Below are positions 45,157-53,784 of a stretch of 64,000 nucleotides of DNA, piece by piece (position 1 is the stretch's first letter; each line of letters begins with the position of its first letter). Source of the stretch: DASZWJ01 sp963813895. Lineage in GTDB: Bacteria; Pseudomonadota; Gammaproteobacteria; JAURND01. Below the pieces are notes generated by a model, which was given only the letters and a program-made list of their open reading frames with translations, was not told the DNA's origin and searched no databases. Position numbers and translations under genes: made by a program. The stretch covers positions 806,001-870,000 of the forward strand of contig CAWFAS010000001.1 of NCBI GenBank assembly GCA_963813895.1. The letters are read 5' to 3'.

Positions 45157-47481
45157 ATGCAAGATAAAAAAAGTCCTATAAAAGTAAAAGAGACCTTACC
45201 TAAAGGTGAAGCGCACAAACTTTATATTAAAGCTCTTAATTATATCAATGGCGGAGACGGTTTTAGCAAAGATCCAATAGAAGCTGCGCGGTTGTTACAT
45301 TTGGCAGCTGAACATGGCGATAAGGATGCGCAATACTATTTGGGAAATTGTTATAAGGAAGGCAGCGGTGTTGAAAAACATCAAAGAACAGCGGCACAGT
45401 TTTACAGATTAGCTGCTGATCAAGGTCATGCAGGCGCTCAGTGTAATTTAGGACTTTGTTATGAGACTGAGCTCGGTGTAGCAAAAGATGAAAGAGAAGC
45501 TGCAAAGTGGTATCGTTTGGCCGCTGATCAAGGCCATGCAAACGCTCAATATCGTTTAGGACTTTGTTATGAGAGAAGTGTCGGTGTTCTAAAAAATGAA
45601 AAAGAAGCTGTGCGGTTGTATCGTTTGGCCGCTGATCAAGGCCATGCAAACGCTCAATATCGTTTAGGACTTTGTTATGAGAGAAGTGTCGGTGTTCCAA
45701 AAGATGAAAAGGAAGCTGCGCAGTTGTATCGTTTGGCAGCTGTTCAAAACCGCCCAAGTGCTCAATCTAAGTTAGAATTTGATTTTGCATCGGTGTCTTA
45801 TGTAGAAAGGGAACTATTCATTGTCAAACGAGATCACAGTGGTGAAGACCTACCTAAAGCCATTTACTTGTTGTTGTATAGCGATAATAAGGTTACACGA
45901 GAAAAGTTTACACAACATTTGATAGAACTTATGCAATTTTATGGACGATATAAAGATTCTGCTTCGCTCTCTCCGGATATAATGAAAATTCTCAATACAA
46001 TCCTACAGAACGAAAAGCTTTATAGTTTGAATATAAAACTAGCAGCGGTAATTTTAAATTATCCCAATCTATATATGGGTTTTAAAGACAAGCAGATTCT
46101 TAGTCTTGCCAAGAATTGTAGGTTTGAAGATACAGATGGTGCAAATGTCATTATAAATGCTTTGAAAACTGGGAAAATGGACATAACACATTGGTGGAAA
46201 ATCTTTGATAGTCTAAAAAAAAATAAAACCGTTCAAAAAGATATTCTAGACCATTTTTCGCGATGTAATAATGATCCAGGGAAAAAAGCATTTATTAAAG
46301 CGCTTCACAAGCATCACCCTGAAGATGGATTTATTTTTGGCAATTCAACATCCGCGTTAATGTTAATTTGCAGAAAAAATCCATTATTCATCGCCGCCGT
46401 GCAACGTGCCGCTAAGGACTTAGAAAGGGAAGGAGAGCGACTTTTGTCTAAAACAGAGGAGCATGAGCTAACTGCGCTGCAAAGTAATGCATTATCGTCT
46501 GCTGAACGAAAAGCGCGACCTAATAGTACTACAACAGAGCTGGGGTGGATTGATATACATGCATTCGTACAAAAAGTATGTGGGTATAATCAAGCGCTCT
46601 TTTTGTCAAATAAGAAGTATTCAGGAGAAATTCAAGATGGAAAACAAGAAAATCGTTATGACCACTTAAATCCCCAAAAAAAGGCGTTGTTGCTCTGTAT
46701 GGACGAACATTTAAAAGGCGGCGCTGATTATCTAAACCCAAATAAACAAGTTTCGGAAGAGGATGCGGCAGCGCTTTTTTTAACATTATTAAATGATTCG
46801 AGATATAGTAAAAAACTGATGCGTCATAGTTTTACCTATGGAAGTTTTCAAGAATATATTAAAAATTACCCACGCTTAAAATTAGTGGGGAAATCAGTTA
46901 CGGATATCATGAACAATATCAAAAAATTGACTCTAAGTGAGGAAAGTACTGGCACGATAGGTCAAAAAATTCTTGCGGCGTATAAAAAATATGAAGATAG
47001 CCCCCTTACAATATCTGAGGTAGGCACTGAGTTACAAAGAGTAACTTTAGGAAGTTCGAGTACTTCTAGCATCTTATTAAGCATCACTAGCGGCAGTAGT
47101 AGTTCAAGCCCCAGCAACAGCAGCAGTAACGACGGTTCAAACGGGATAAGCGTGAGTAAGTTAGAATATGACGGCACTAAGTCATTAGGTTTAACTGAAC
47201 CTAGTGTAGTAAGTGCAAGTTCGAGTGCTTCTAGCACGCTCTCAAGCATGAGTAGTGACAATAATGATAGTAGCAGTAGTATTTCAAGCGCCAGTATCAG
47301 CAGTAAAGACCTTACCGACCAGAGAAAGAAAAGCCTTCCTGAGCCTATAATATTTTGGCCGAATAATGAAGGTATAAGGACTCAAGATACTATACCACCT
47401 TCTAGGGAAATGGAATTAACCTCATTAAACAAAGGAAAAGAACAGGATCCTTCTACTATTGAAAACACTGGCCCGGGATAA
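45157..47481 (+). CDS. Large Sel1-repeat protein with Ser-rich tail, effector candidate
   Basis: 774 residues behind a good GGAGGAAC site. Residues about 20-207 form five Sel1 repeats of 36 residues (AAKWYRLAADQGHANAQYRL, CYERSVGVPKDEKEAAQLYR). Two neighbouring repeats are nearly identical at DNA level (80 identical bases at 45510-45589 and 45618-45697), a recent duplication. The middle (210-620) is mostly helical and unrecognised. About 630-705 is a Ser-rich low-complexity segment. There is no signal peptide. The architecture, a eukaryote-like repeat plus a novel domain plus a disordered C-terminus, is common among Dot/Icm substrates. Its function is unknown. Confidence 0.78.
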   Translation: MQDKKSPIKVKETLPKGEAHKLYIKALNYINGGDGFSKDPIEAARLLHLAAEHGDKDAQYYLGNCYKEGSGVEKHQRTAAQFYRLAADQGHAGAQCNLGLCYETELGVAKDEREAAKWYRLAADQGHANAQYRLGLCYERSVGVLKNEKEAVRLYRLAADQGHANAQYRLGLCYERSVGVPKDEKEAAQLYRLAAVQNRPSAQSKLEFDFASVSYVERELFIVKRDHSGEDLPKAIYLLLYSDNKVTREKFTQHLIELMQFYGRYKDSASLSPDIMKILNTILQNEKLYSLNIKLAAVILNYPNLYMGFKDKQILSLAKNCRFEDTDGANVIINALKTGKMDITHWWKIFDSLKKNKTVQKDILDHFSRCNNDPGKKAFIKALHKHHPEDGFIFGNSTSALMLICRKNPLFIAAVQRAAKDLEREGERLLSKTEEHELTALQSNALSSAERKARPNSTTTELGWIDIHAFVQKVCGYNQALFLSNKKYSGEIQDGKQENRYDHLNPQKKALLLCMDEHLKGGADYLNPNKQVSEEDAAALFLTLLNDSRYSKKLMRHSFTYGSFQEYIKNYPRLKLVGKSVTDIMNNIKKLTLSEESTGTIGQKILAAYKKYEDSPLTISEVGTELQRVTLGSSSTSSILLSITSGSSSSSPSNSSSNDGSNGISVSKLEYDGTKSLGLTEPSVVSASSSASSTLSSMSSDNNDSSSSISSASISSKDLTDQRKKSLPEPIIFWPNNEGIRTQDTIPPSREMELTSLNKGKEQDPSTIENTGPG

Positions 47482-48003
47482 AAACAAGAGGATAAAAAAT
47501 AAAATCTGTCGCATAATTTCTTCTCCTCCTTGTCTTGAGAATGATCATGCAAAGTTGTAACTATACAGTAAAAATAGTTTCAAGTTTTACTTGACACGTT
47601 TTTTCACCTTTTTTCAAACTATATTCAGCAAGTCTCTTATCCATCTATTTTATCAATTAAACACTCCGTAACCCCTAATAAAGCAGGGTTAATTCTATAA
47701 GCATCCCTAAAAGCGGTTATTAAGGTTTTAATGCTCAAGAAACGTCCAGCATCAGACCCCAGCTCAGCAAATGAATATACCCAATTGTTTGTGGCGTTGG
47801 TGATTATGCTATGGATCTTGATGAAGCACAAAAGCTTTGGAACTTGAGCGCAGATTTAATTGGAGTCAATGCTTTTTTTGTGAGCCAGGATGAACTTTTG
47901 TTGAATTCTAGCCAACAATTAATTATCCTTAGATTACTGAATCTTATCCTTATTCCTAGCGAACCTAGTTATTAATAAACTACTATTAAGAGCGAAATTT
48001 ATC
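47482..48003. other. Intergenic stretch with degraded coding sequence
   Basis: No intact gene. A minus-strand open stretch of 64 codons (47637-47831; contains LSIKTLITAFRDAYRINPAL) and a plus-strand stretch (47802-47975) both look partly protein-like and overlap, so at most one is real. Confidence 0.4.
47802..47975 (+). pseudogene. Possible C-terminal fragment of a short-chain dehydrogenase
   Basis: The frame reads DYAMDLDEAQKLWNLSADLI and continues to TAA at 47973. The LDEAQKLWNLSADLIG pattern resembles the end of retinol-dehydrogenase-like SDR proteins (AQKLWELSE.L.G). The start side is missing. Weak evidence. Confidence 0.25.
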
Positions 48004-51003
48004 ATGACAGAATCAAGCAGCGAATCAAGTTCTATCTCATCCTTGTCTTCTACTCCCACTTCAACCTTAATGCCTTCAACTTTACCTCTATCTACACACC
48101 CTTTAGCGCCCCCTGAGGATAAAAAGACTTCTGAAATTAAGGATGAAAAAGAAAAATTAATGGAAGAGCCCAAAAAAAGTGCTAATAAAGCTAAATTTTT
48201 AGACGATATAAAAGAAAAAAAAATTAAGAGTAATTTGCCACCATCACATAGATTGTCAGCCGAAGAACTTCCCATATTGGTATATCATTATTATGAAAAA
48301 TCAGGTACTCCCATTGTGATAAATGGTAGTAGTCCTTATGGCCAATCCATTATCAGCTCAAAAGACCAAGCTTGGGTAAAGGCTTGCGCCAATTTTAGAA
48401 AATACCCTGAGGCTAGTTACCTAACTCAAAATTTTGGGGAGGGTTATAGTGCCTCGCCAGCTGATCCAACTATGTTTATTAGAAGAGAATGGCTTACAAA
48501 TAAACTCACTAAAGATAAATTACATTTTTTGGTAAAAGATCTTTTTCAAGAGGCTGGAATTAGTCGTGATTTTAACTTACGGAATGCTGCAAGCCTCACC
48601 GAGCTGCAATTACAAAAACTACAAGAAGCGCTTAAAAAAACTAAGTACGTGCCTATCAAAAAAGAAATTTCTAAACGAATAAAAGAAGACAAAACTCAGG
48701 AAGAATATGAATATGAAACAGAACTCAAACAGATGGTAGGTTATCAAAGCTTAGAGCAACAAGAGGTCAGAGAGGAGATGTTGCGAATACAAAAACACCT
48801 AATCGAAAAAGGCGATGAAAGGGTTGTGGGTTATGTACACACCGGAGGAAGAAGAATTTCAAAAGGACACTCGGAATATTACCTGATTTTTAAAGACTAT
48901 ATAGTAAAACCTCTTTCTTGGGACGATATGCCAGATAGTACCTATTTAATTAAACCCCAAGATTTAATCGATGCCACCGGGCAACCCTTCTACCAAACTA
49001 ATCCTGAGGTCTTTTTAACAAAAGATGCACCAAATCTATTCCCTTCAATGCAGGCAGATAGGTTTTCATGTAATCATTTAGTTTTTGCCAATATGAAGCA
49101 ACTTTCAAAAAAAAAGCAGTTGGGAAATTTTACGTTAAAATTTGAGTTTTACGATTCAAATAAACAATTGCAGTATTATTTTTTAAATTCGCCTCAAAGT
49201 TTACGCTATTCGCACTCTACTAAATACCTTGAATATATGAATAACATTGTCATGAATGACAAACCATTCACCATATTTGCAGATAAGAAATCTTCTTTAG
49301 TGAATACTATTTACAGCGCGTTGCAGCAGTCTATAGAGTTTGCAAAAGAAAATGGCCAAACAATTATAGAAAAGAAAAATCGAAATACTCTTGCTCAATT
49401 GATAGAGTTTAGGAAAAAATGGGCGGGTGCATACAAATTTATGATGGAAAAGCACGGTGAATTACAGTTTGATCCATTCAACTATACCTTGCTATATCGC
49501 GCTTTTAAGAATAAAGAAATAGTGGGAAAGGAAAAAGCTAAAGAAGCTAATCTGTTCGGTATTATCTTTCCCAATTTTCCTAATGAAATAAAAGAGATTA
49601 AATCTGAAGTTCCTGCTCTTGCTCGAAAAGACCTCATCAAGGAAGACAAAAAAGAGCTTAAAAAATCGGAAGGGCAAATAGCTCTTCGATCCCTCAAGTT
49701 ATATGCTCCTATTTACCAGGCAGCCAAGCATGTCAATAAAGAATATCTAAGCACGCCCTATCTTGGTGACACACCTTGGGGTGATCAAGCTGATGATAAA
49801 CCACGTCTCGGAGTTAATAGACACAATAATGGTATTGCTAATGCATTACGTTGTGTGGCCCATGTGCCTGTGATAATAAATTTTTTAGGAAAAAATGCTA
49901 AAAATTCTGAGCTAAAAGCATTCTGTCGTTCGCTTTCTCCAATGCAAATAGTAGGACTACAAATAGCCATACTATTTTCTCAAACCGGAAGAACGTGTGG
50001 ATTAGGTCCTACCGATAATTTATCGAAATACCAACAAATGAAGACATCTTCTGAAAAAAATTTCGAGAGCTACATTGATACAGCATTTCCAGATAATCAA
50101 AAAAACGCAGCCATGAGAAAGTTTCTTATCGAACTGCTTAACCCGCTTAAAGAATTAGGTAACCCTAAGTATGCTGCTCAAGATTCGACCTCCAATGTTA
50201 AAAGTCCAAGTCTAAACCAAAAAAATTTCCAATTAATATTGACTTTGGCTCATACCTTAGAGTTTATTCGAGTATCTAATCAAAAAAGTTATCATAATCG
50301 TTTATCAGATATTTTAAAGGGTGCTGGAGGCGTAGATAATGAAACTGATTTATTTTTATCGGAGGATTATGCCATAGATCTTTTATCCGCAACGGGCAAC
50401 CGCGTGCCTGATTTTAAGAAGAGCGATGGGAAAAAAGTTCAAAAAAGAGATTATGTACAACCTTTCGGAGAAATAAGTCATAGCATACCTGAATGTATGG
50501 GGACTATTGCCGCCGTTAAATTACCTCAATTGATTATGTCTGAGAGTGATAGAAATGAAGTTTTATTGACAACTATTCAATTATCTTCTAACTCTAATCC
50601 ATCCAGAAAGTCGACGTTTTTGCCTTTTTTCAAACCAGAGGAAAAAATTAACCCAATAAAAAAATTAACCAACGAAGCTGTTGATCCACTATTGAATCAA
50701 TTTCTAGAATATTTTCCATCGTCAAACTTGTATCTAGCGAATGATGCTCAATCAAGCTTAAAGGTTATCAGCGACATCCCTACTGTTAAGGATTTAGGTG
50801 CTCTAGACACAATCATCTCTGGGTTACAACAGTTGGCTAAACCTTTAGGTATTGAGCTTATTTTGGCACATGATAGTGATATGAATTATCGAATGCTTAT
50901 TTCGTCAGACCCTAAAACGTTGTGGCAACTTATTGCTCGTTTAGAGGATTTAAAAGAACAATCCTCTCTTCAAAACACATCTTCCAATACTGCGGACCTA
51001 TGA
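48004..51003 (+). CDS. Large effector-like protein with SidE phosphodiesterase-like region
   Basis: 999 residues, no signal peptide. The first 60 are Ser/Thr/Pro-rich. Residues about 590-820 resemble the phosphodiesterase domain of the Legionella SidE family by pattern: LGVNRHNNGIANALRCVAHV (602-621) against RPN-H-GLAH-type sequences, then LQIAILFSQTGR, a long helical stretch and LLSATGNRV. The key histidines of RPNHGLAH appear as Asn here, so it may be inactive or differently used. Separately, H289 (KGHSEYYLIF), Q350 and C356 (PSMQADRFSCNHLVF) have the order of a papain/C48-like cysteine peptidase; this is only a pattern. The stop overlaps the zapE ATG (ATGA). No firm function. Confidence 0.7.
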   Translation: MTESSSESSSISSLSSTPTSTLMPSTLPLSTHPLAPPEDKKTSEIKDEKEKLMEEPKKSANKAKFLDDIKEKKIKSNLPPSHRLSAEELPILVYHYYEKSGTPIVINGSSPYGQSIISSKDQAWVKACANFRKYPEASYLTQNFGEGYSASPADPTMFIRREWLTNKLTKDKLHFLVKDLFQEAGISRDFNLRNAASLTELQLQKLQEALKKTKYVPIKKEISKRIKEDKTQEEYEYETELKQMVGYQSLEQQEVREEMLRIQKHLIEKGDERVVGYVHTGGRRISKGHSEYYLIFKDYIVKPLSWDDMPDSTYLIKPQDLIDATGQPFYQTNPEVFLTKDAPNLFPSMQADRFSCNHLVFANMKQLSKKKQLGNFTLKFEFYDSNKQLQYYFLNSPQSLRYSHSTKYLEYMNNIVMNDKPFTIFADKKSSLVNTIYSALQQSIEFAKENGQTIIEKKNRNTLAQLIEFRKKWAGAYKFMMEKHGELQFDPFNYTLLYRAFKNKEIVGKEKAKEANLFGIIFPNFPNEIKEIKSEVPALARKDLIKEDKKELKKSEGQIALRSLKLYAPIYQAAKHVNKEYLSTPYLGDTPWGDQADDKPRLGVNRHNNGIANALRCVAHVPVIINFLGKNAKNSELKAFCRSLSPMQIVGLQIAILFSQTGRTCGLGPTDNLSKYQQMKTSSEKNFESYIDTAFPDNQKNAAMRKFLIELLNPLKELGNPKYAAQDSTSNVKSPSLNQKNFQLILTLAHTLEFIRVSNQKSYHNRLSDILKGAGGVDNETDLFLSEDYAIDLLSATGNRVPDFKKSDGKKVQKRDYVQPFGEISHSIPECMGTIAAVKLPQLIMSESDRNEVLLTTIQLSSNSNPSRKSTFLPFFKPEEKINPIKKLTNEAVDPLLNQFLEYFPSSNLYLANDAQSSLKVISDIPTVKDLGALDTIISGLQQLAKPLGIELILAHDSDMNYRMLISSDPKTLWQLIARLEDLKEQSSLQNTSSNTADL

Positions 51004-52058
51004 CCCCCTTTGAATACTATCAAAAAAAAATTGCCACGGGAGAAATCCTTAATGACCCGCAACAATTGGCAGTAATTGAAAAATTTCAGACAATATATAA
51101 AGTACTGCTGCAGCAACCGTTAGGCTTCATTTCCCGATTCCGCAAAAAACACCCGCCTCGAGGATTATATTTATGGGGTAGCGTGGGTATTGGTAAAACC
51201 TTCCTGATGGATACTTTTTATTACTCTCTCCCGTTTGAAGAAAAACAAAGAATTCACTTTTATGCTTTTATGCAAGAAGTGCATCATCAACTGCGTACAC
51301 TACAAGGTACCAAAAATCCACTGCAAAGCATTGCAAAAAACTGGGCGCAAAAAACCCGTGTGCTGTGTTTTGATGAATTAATTGTTAATGATATTGCAGA
51401 TGCATTATTGCTGGGTGGTTTATTCAAAGCGCTTTTCGAGCAAGGGATTTGCTTGATTATCACTTCTAATGCACCCCCTGATGATTTGTATAAAAATGGC
51501 CTGCAGCGAGAACTGTTTTTACCAGCAATTGCGCAAATAAAAACCAACCTGGAAGTCGTGCACCTGCAGATCATTGATGATTATCGTACTTATTATGGTA
51601 AACACAGTGATTATTACTGGTATCCACTGACTACAAAAACCTTAGAAAATATGGAACAGAGTTTTTTAAAGTTTTCGCAAGGAGCCTTGCCAAAGCTAAC
51701 GCCATTGCAGATCAATGACCGCATGATCCGTGTCAAGAAACAAGCTGATGCTATTGTCTGGTTTGATTTTATGGATATTTGCGGGATACCGCGTAGTCAG
51801 GAAGATTATTTAGCGCTCACTAAACAATTTCATACTATTCTAGTGAGTAATCTCACTAGGATTGGTGCTCATGAAAATGATTTAGCTCGCTCTTTCATAC
51901 GTTTTATTGATGTGCTCTATGATAATCAGATTCGTTTGGTTATTGCTGCTGCCCAGCCCATAGAGCAAATTTATACCTCGGGTCAACTGTTGTTTGAATT
52001 TGCTCGTACTCGTTCCCGACTTACACAGATGCAATCAGGTGATTGGTTGTCATCCTGA
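51000..52058 (+). CDS. zapE: Cell division protein ZapE (AFG1-like ATPase)
   Basis: 352 residues from the ATG at 51000, which overlaps the stop of the preceding gene by four bases; the protein then begins MTPFEYYQKKIATGEILNDP as in the family. The AAA-type Walker A is GSVGIGKT (in LYLWGSVGIGKTFLMDTF), Walker B is VLCFDELIVNDIADA, and sensor region LIITSNAPPDDLYKNGLQRE follows. In E. coli ZapE acts at the division ring under stress. It is an ordinary core gene now translationally coupled to an effector-like gene, which implies that the upstream gene replaced or displaced the original promoter region. Confidence 0.92.
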   Translation: MTPFEYYQKKIATGEILNDPQQLAVIEKFQTIYKVLLQQPLGFISRFRKKHPPRGLYLWGSVGIGKTFLMDTFYYSLPFEEKQRIHFYAFMQEVHHQLRTLQGTKNPLQSIAKNWAQKTRVLCFDELIVNDIADALLLGGLFKALFEQGICLIITSNAPPDDLYKNGLQRELFLPAIAQIKTNLEVVHLQIIDDYRTYYGKHSDYYWYPLTTKTLENMEQSFLKFSQGALPKLTPLQINDRMIRVKKQADAIVWFDFMDICGIPRSQEDYLALTKQFHTILVSNLTRIGAHENDLARSFIRFIDVLYDNQIRLVIAAAQPIEQIYTSGQLLFEFARTRSRLTQMQSGDWLSS

Positions 52059-52060
52059 AC

Positions 52061-52125
52061 CCGAGCCGCGACCGTTAGGGAGCGTTTACGTTGTCCAATA
52101 ATCGCTCCCTAACGGTTGGGCTCGG
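52061..52125. repeat. Hairpin repeat, family E, copy 3
   Basis: CCGAGCCGCGACCGTTAGGG and an imperfect complement (CCCTAACGGTTGGGCTCGG), starting two bases after the zapE stop. It lies between convergent zapE and infA, like copy 1 between fabH and its neighbour. Confidence 0.82.
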
Positions 52126-52161
52126 AACAAGGGAATAAAAAATCCAAATGCGTATTTAGAG

Positions 52162-52413
52162 TTAGGTAGCCTCTGTAGGCTCTGTTTTTTTCTTATCAAG
52201 GTTACGATAAATAATGCGCCCTTTAGTCAAATCATAGGGTGTCATTTCAACAGTGACGGCATCACCCGTTAAAATTCGGATATAATTTTTACGCATTTTT
52301 CCGGAGATATGCGCAGTAATAATGTGGCCGTTTTCCAGCTTGACACGAAACATAGTGTTAGGGAGGGCTTCAATAACTATCCCTTCCATTTCGATTTGAT
52401 CTTCTTTTGGCAT
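52162..52413 (-). CDS. infA: Translation initiation factor IF-1
   Basis: 83 residues; an S1-like OB-fold factor that occupies the ribosomal A site during initiation. Residues 1-72 are almost identical in pattern to E. coli IF-1 (LENGHIITAHISGKMRKNYI; VTVEMTPYDLTKGRIIYRN). The C-terminus is extended by about eleven polar residues (DKKKTEPTEAT) compared with the usual 72. The gene follows zapE convergently. Confidence 0.95.
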   Translation of the reverse strand: MPKEDQIEMEGIVIEALPNTMFRVKLENGHIITAHISGKMRKNYIRILTGDAVTVEMTPYDLTKGRIIYRNLDKKKTEPTEAT

Positions 52414-52519
52414 AATATATTGGTTTACCAGGGTTAAAAAAGAAATAATGCCTTAAAAACATGAAATAAGCAACGCGGATCTGCAGATTTGCTGTGATCC
52501 TTCGCTAGGTTCAGGATAA

Positions 52520-52704
52520 TATACCCAATACACTTAGGATTTCGGTGTTAGAGCAGCCCAGCTTGCACTGATCTTCGTCCGATCTTCAATCGTAAAAACT
52601 CGAAATAAGAATAACTATTCCTGCGTTTTTACTCAATCAGATCGAACAAATCTCAGTACAAGCTGGACTACTCTAACACCGAAATCCTAAGTGTATTGGG
52701 TATA
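52520..52704. mobile_element. MITE family D, copy 4 (minimal form)
   Basis: Ends TATACCCAATACACTTAGGA and complement, and internal arms matching the ends of the other copies (CTCAATCAGATCGAACAAAT), but lacking the REP core and other modules. At 185 bp this is the shortest copy and may be close to the basic element. Confidence 0.8.
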
Positions 52705-52712
52705 GAAGTCAT

Positions 52713-53717
52713 TTAAACTTGATCAGTAGCAGAAGTTTGGCTGCCAGTGAGCTGCATCTCTTGCGAATTCAGCTCTTCCAAATATTTTTCTGCATCTAAC
52801 GCCGCCATGCAACCAGTTCCTGCGGAAGTGACTGCTTGACGATAAACAGAATCAGCTACATCTCCAGCAGCGAATACACCTGGGACGCTGGTTGCAGTCG
52901 CATTACCGTGTGCACCGCTTTTTATAATAATATAACCATTTTTCATATGAAGTTGATCAATAAAGATATCCGTATTTGGCCTATGGCCAATAGCGATGAA
53001 CACCCCCTGCAGGTCGAGGTTTTGCTTCTGTTCAGTAGTAACGTCTTTGATGCGAATGCCGGTAACGCCACTTGCATCGCCTAAAATTTCATCGGCAACG
53101 TGATTCCAAGCGATAGTTACTTTGCCATTTTTGCTTTTTTCCAGTAAACGATTAACCAGTATTTTTTCAGCACGAAATTTATCGCGCCGATGAATAACGG
53201 TGACATGTGCAGCAATATTAGATAAATACAGCGCCTCTTCAACGGCTGTATTCCCGCCGCCGATTACAGCAACGCGCTGATTCTTGTAAAAAAATCCGTC
53301 ACATGTGGCGCAGCCAGATACTCCGCGACCCATAAAGGCTTGTTCTGATTCCATACCTAAATACATAGCGGAAGCGCCAGTGGCGATAATCAGCGCGTCA
53401 CAACTGTATTCATGAGATTCCCCGACCAGGCGTAGTGGGCGATGTTTGAAATCCACACTGCGGATGTGATCAAAAATTACCTCCGTTTCAAAACGCTTGG
53501 CATGTTTCAGCATACGCTCCATTAGCGCGGGACCCTGTAATCCTTCCACATCACCAGGCCAATTGTCGACTTCTGTCGTTGTCATTAGCTGACCGCCTTG
53601 CTCCAGTCCAGTGATAAGGACCGGTTTTAAATTGGCGCGAGCGGCATAAATAGCGGCCGTATAGCCAGCGGGACCAGAACCTAGAATGATCAGGGGGTGA
53701 TGTTTGATGGTAATCAT
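52713..53717 (-). CDS. trxB: Thioredoxin reductase
   Basis: 334 residues; an NADPH-dependent flavoprotein that reduces thioredoxin. FAD-binding GSGPAG (13-18), redox-active CATC (136-139 in GVSGCATCDGFFY), NADPH-binding GGGNTAVEEA and the C-terminal FAD motif GVFAAGDVAD are all visible. The start follows TAGGAG. It lies beside nrdB and nrdA on the same strand, a useful grouping since thioredoxin supplies electrons to ribonucleotide reductase. Confidence 0.95.
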   Translation of the reverse strand: MITIKHHPLIILGSGPAGYTAAIYAARANLKPVLITGLEQGGQLMTTTEVDNWPGDVEGLQGPALMERMLKHAKRFETEVIFDHIRSVDFKHRPLRLVGESHEYSCDALIIATGASAMYLGMESEQAFMGRGVSGCATCDGFFYKNQRVAVIGGGNTAVEEALYLSNIAAHVTVIHRRDKFRAEKILVNRLLEKSKNGKVTIAWNHVADEILGDASGVTGIRIKDVTTEQKQNLDLQGVFIAIGHRPNTDIFIDQLHMKNGYIIIKSGAHGNATATSVPGVFAAGDVADSVYRQAVTSAGTGCMAALDAEKYLEELNSQEMQLTGSQTSATDQV

Positions 53718-53784
53718 TTGGATTTACTCCTAAAGCTTGTTCTGCGTCATGTGCATGATCTATACAACAGCACCACTTAAAATA

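Noticed and set aside
45263..45757. 164-codon minus-strand open frame opposite the Sel1 repeats
   Set aside because: It is the antisense shadow of the repeated Sel1 coding DNA; its own repeats simply mirror that array.
47637..47831. 64-codon minus-strand open frame before the 999-residue gene
   Set aside because: No start context or family; it overlaps a plus-strand stretch that looks more like a gene end. Left as unresolved intergenic sequence.
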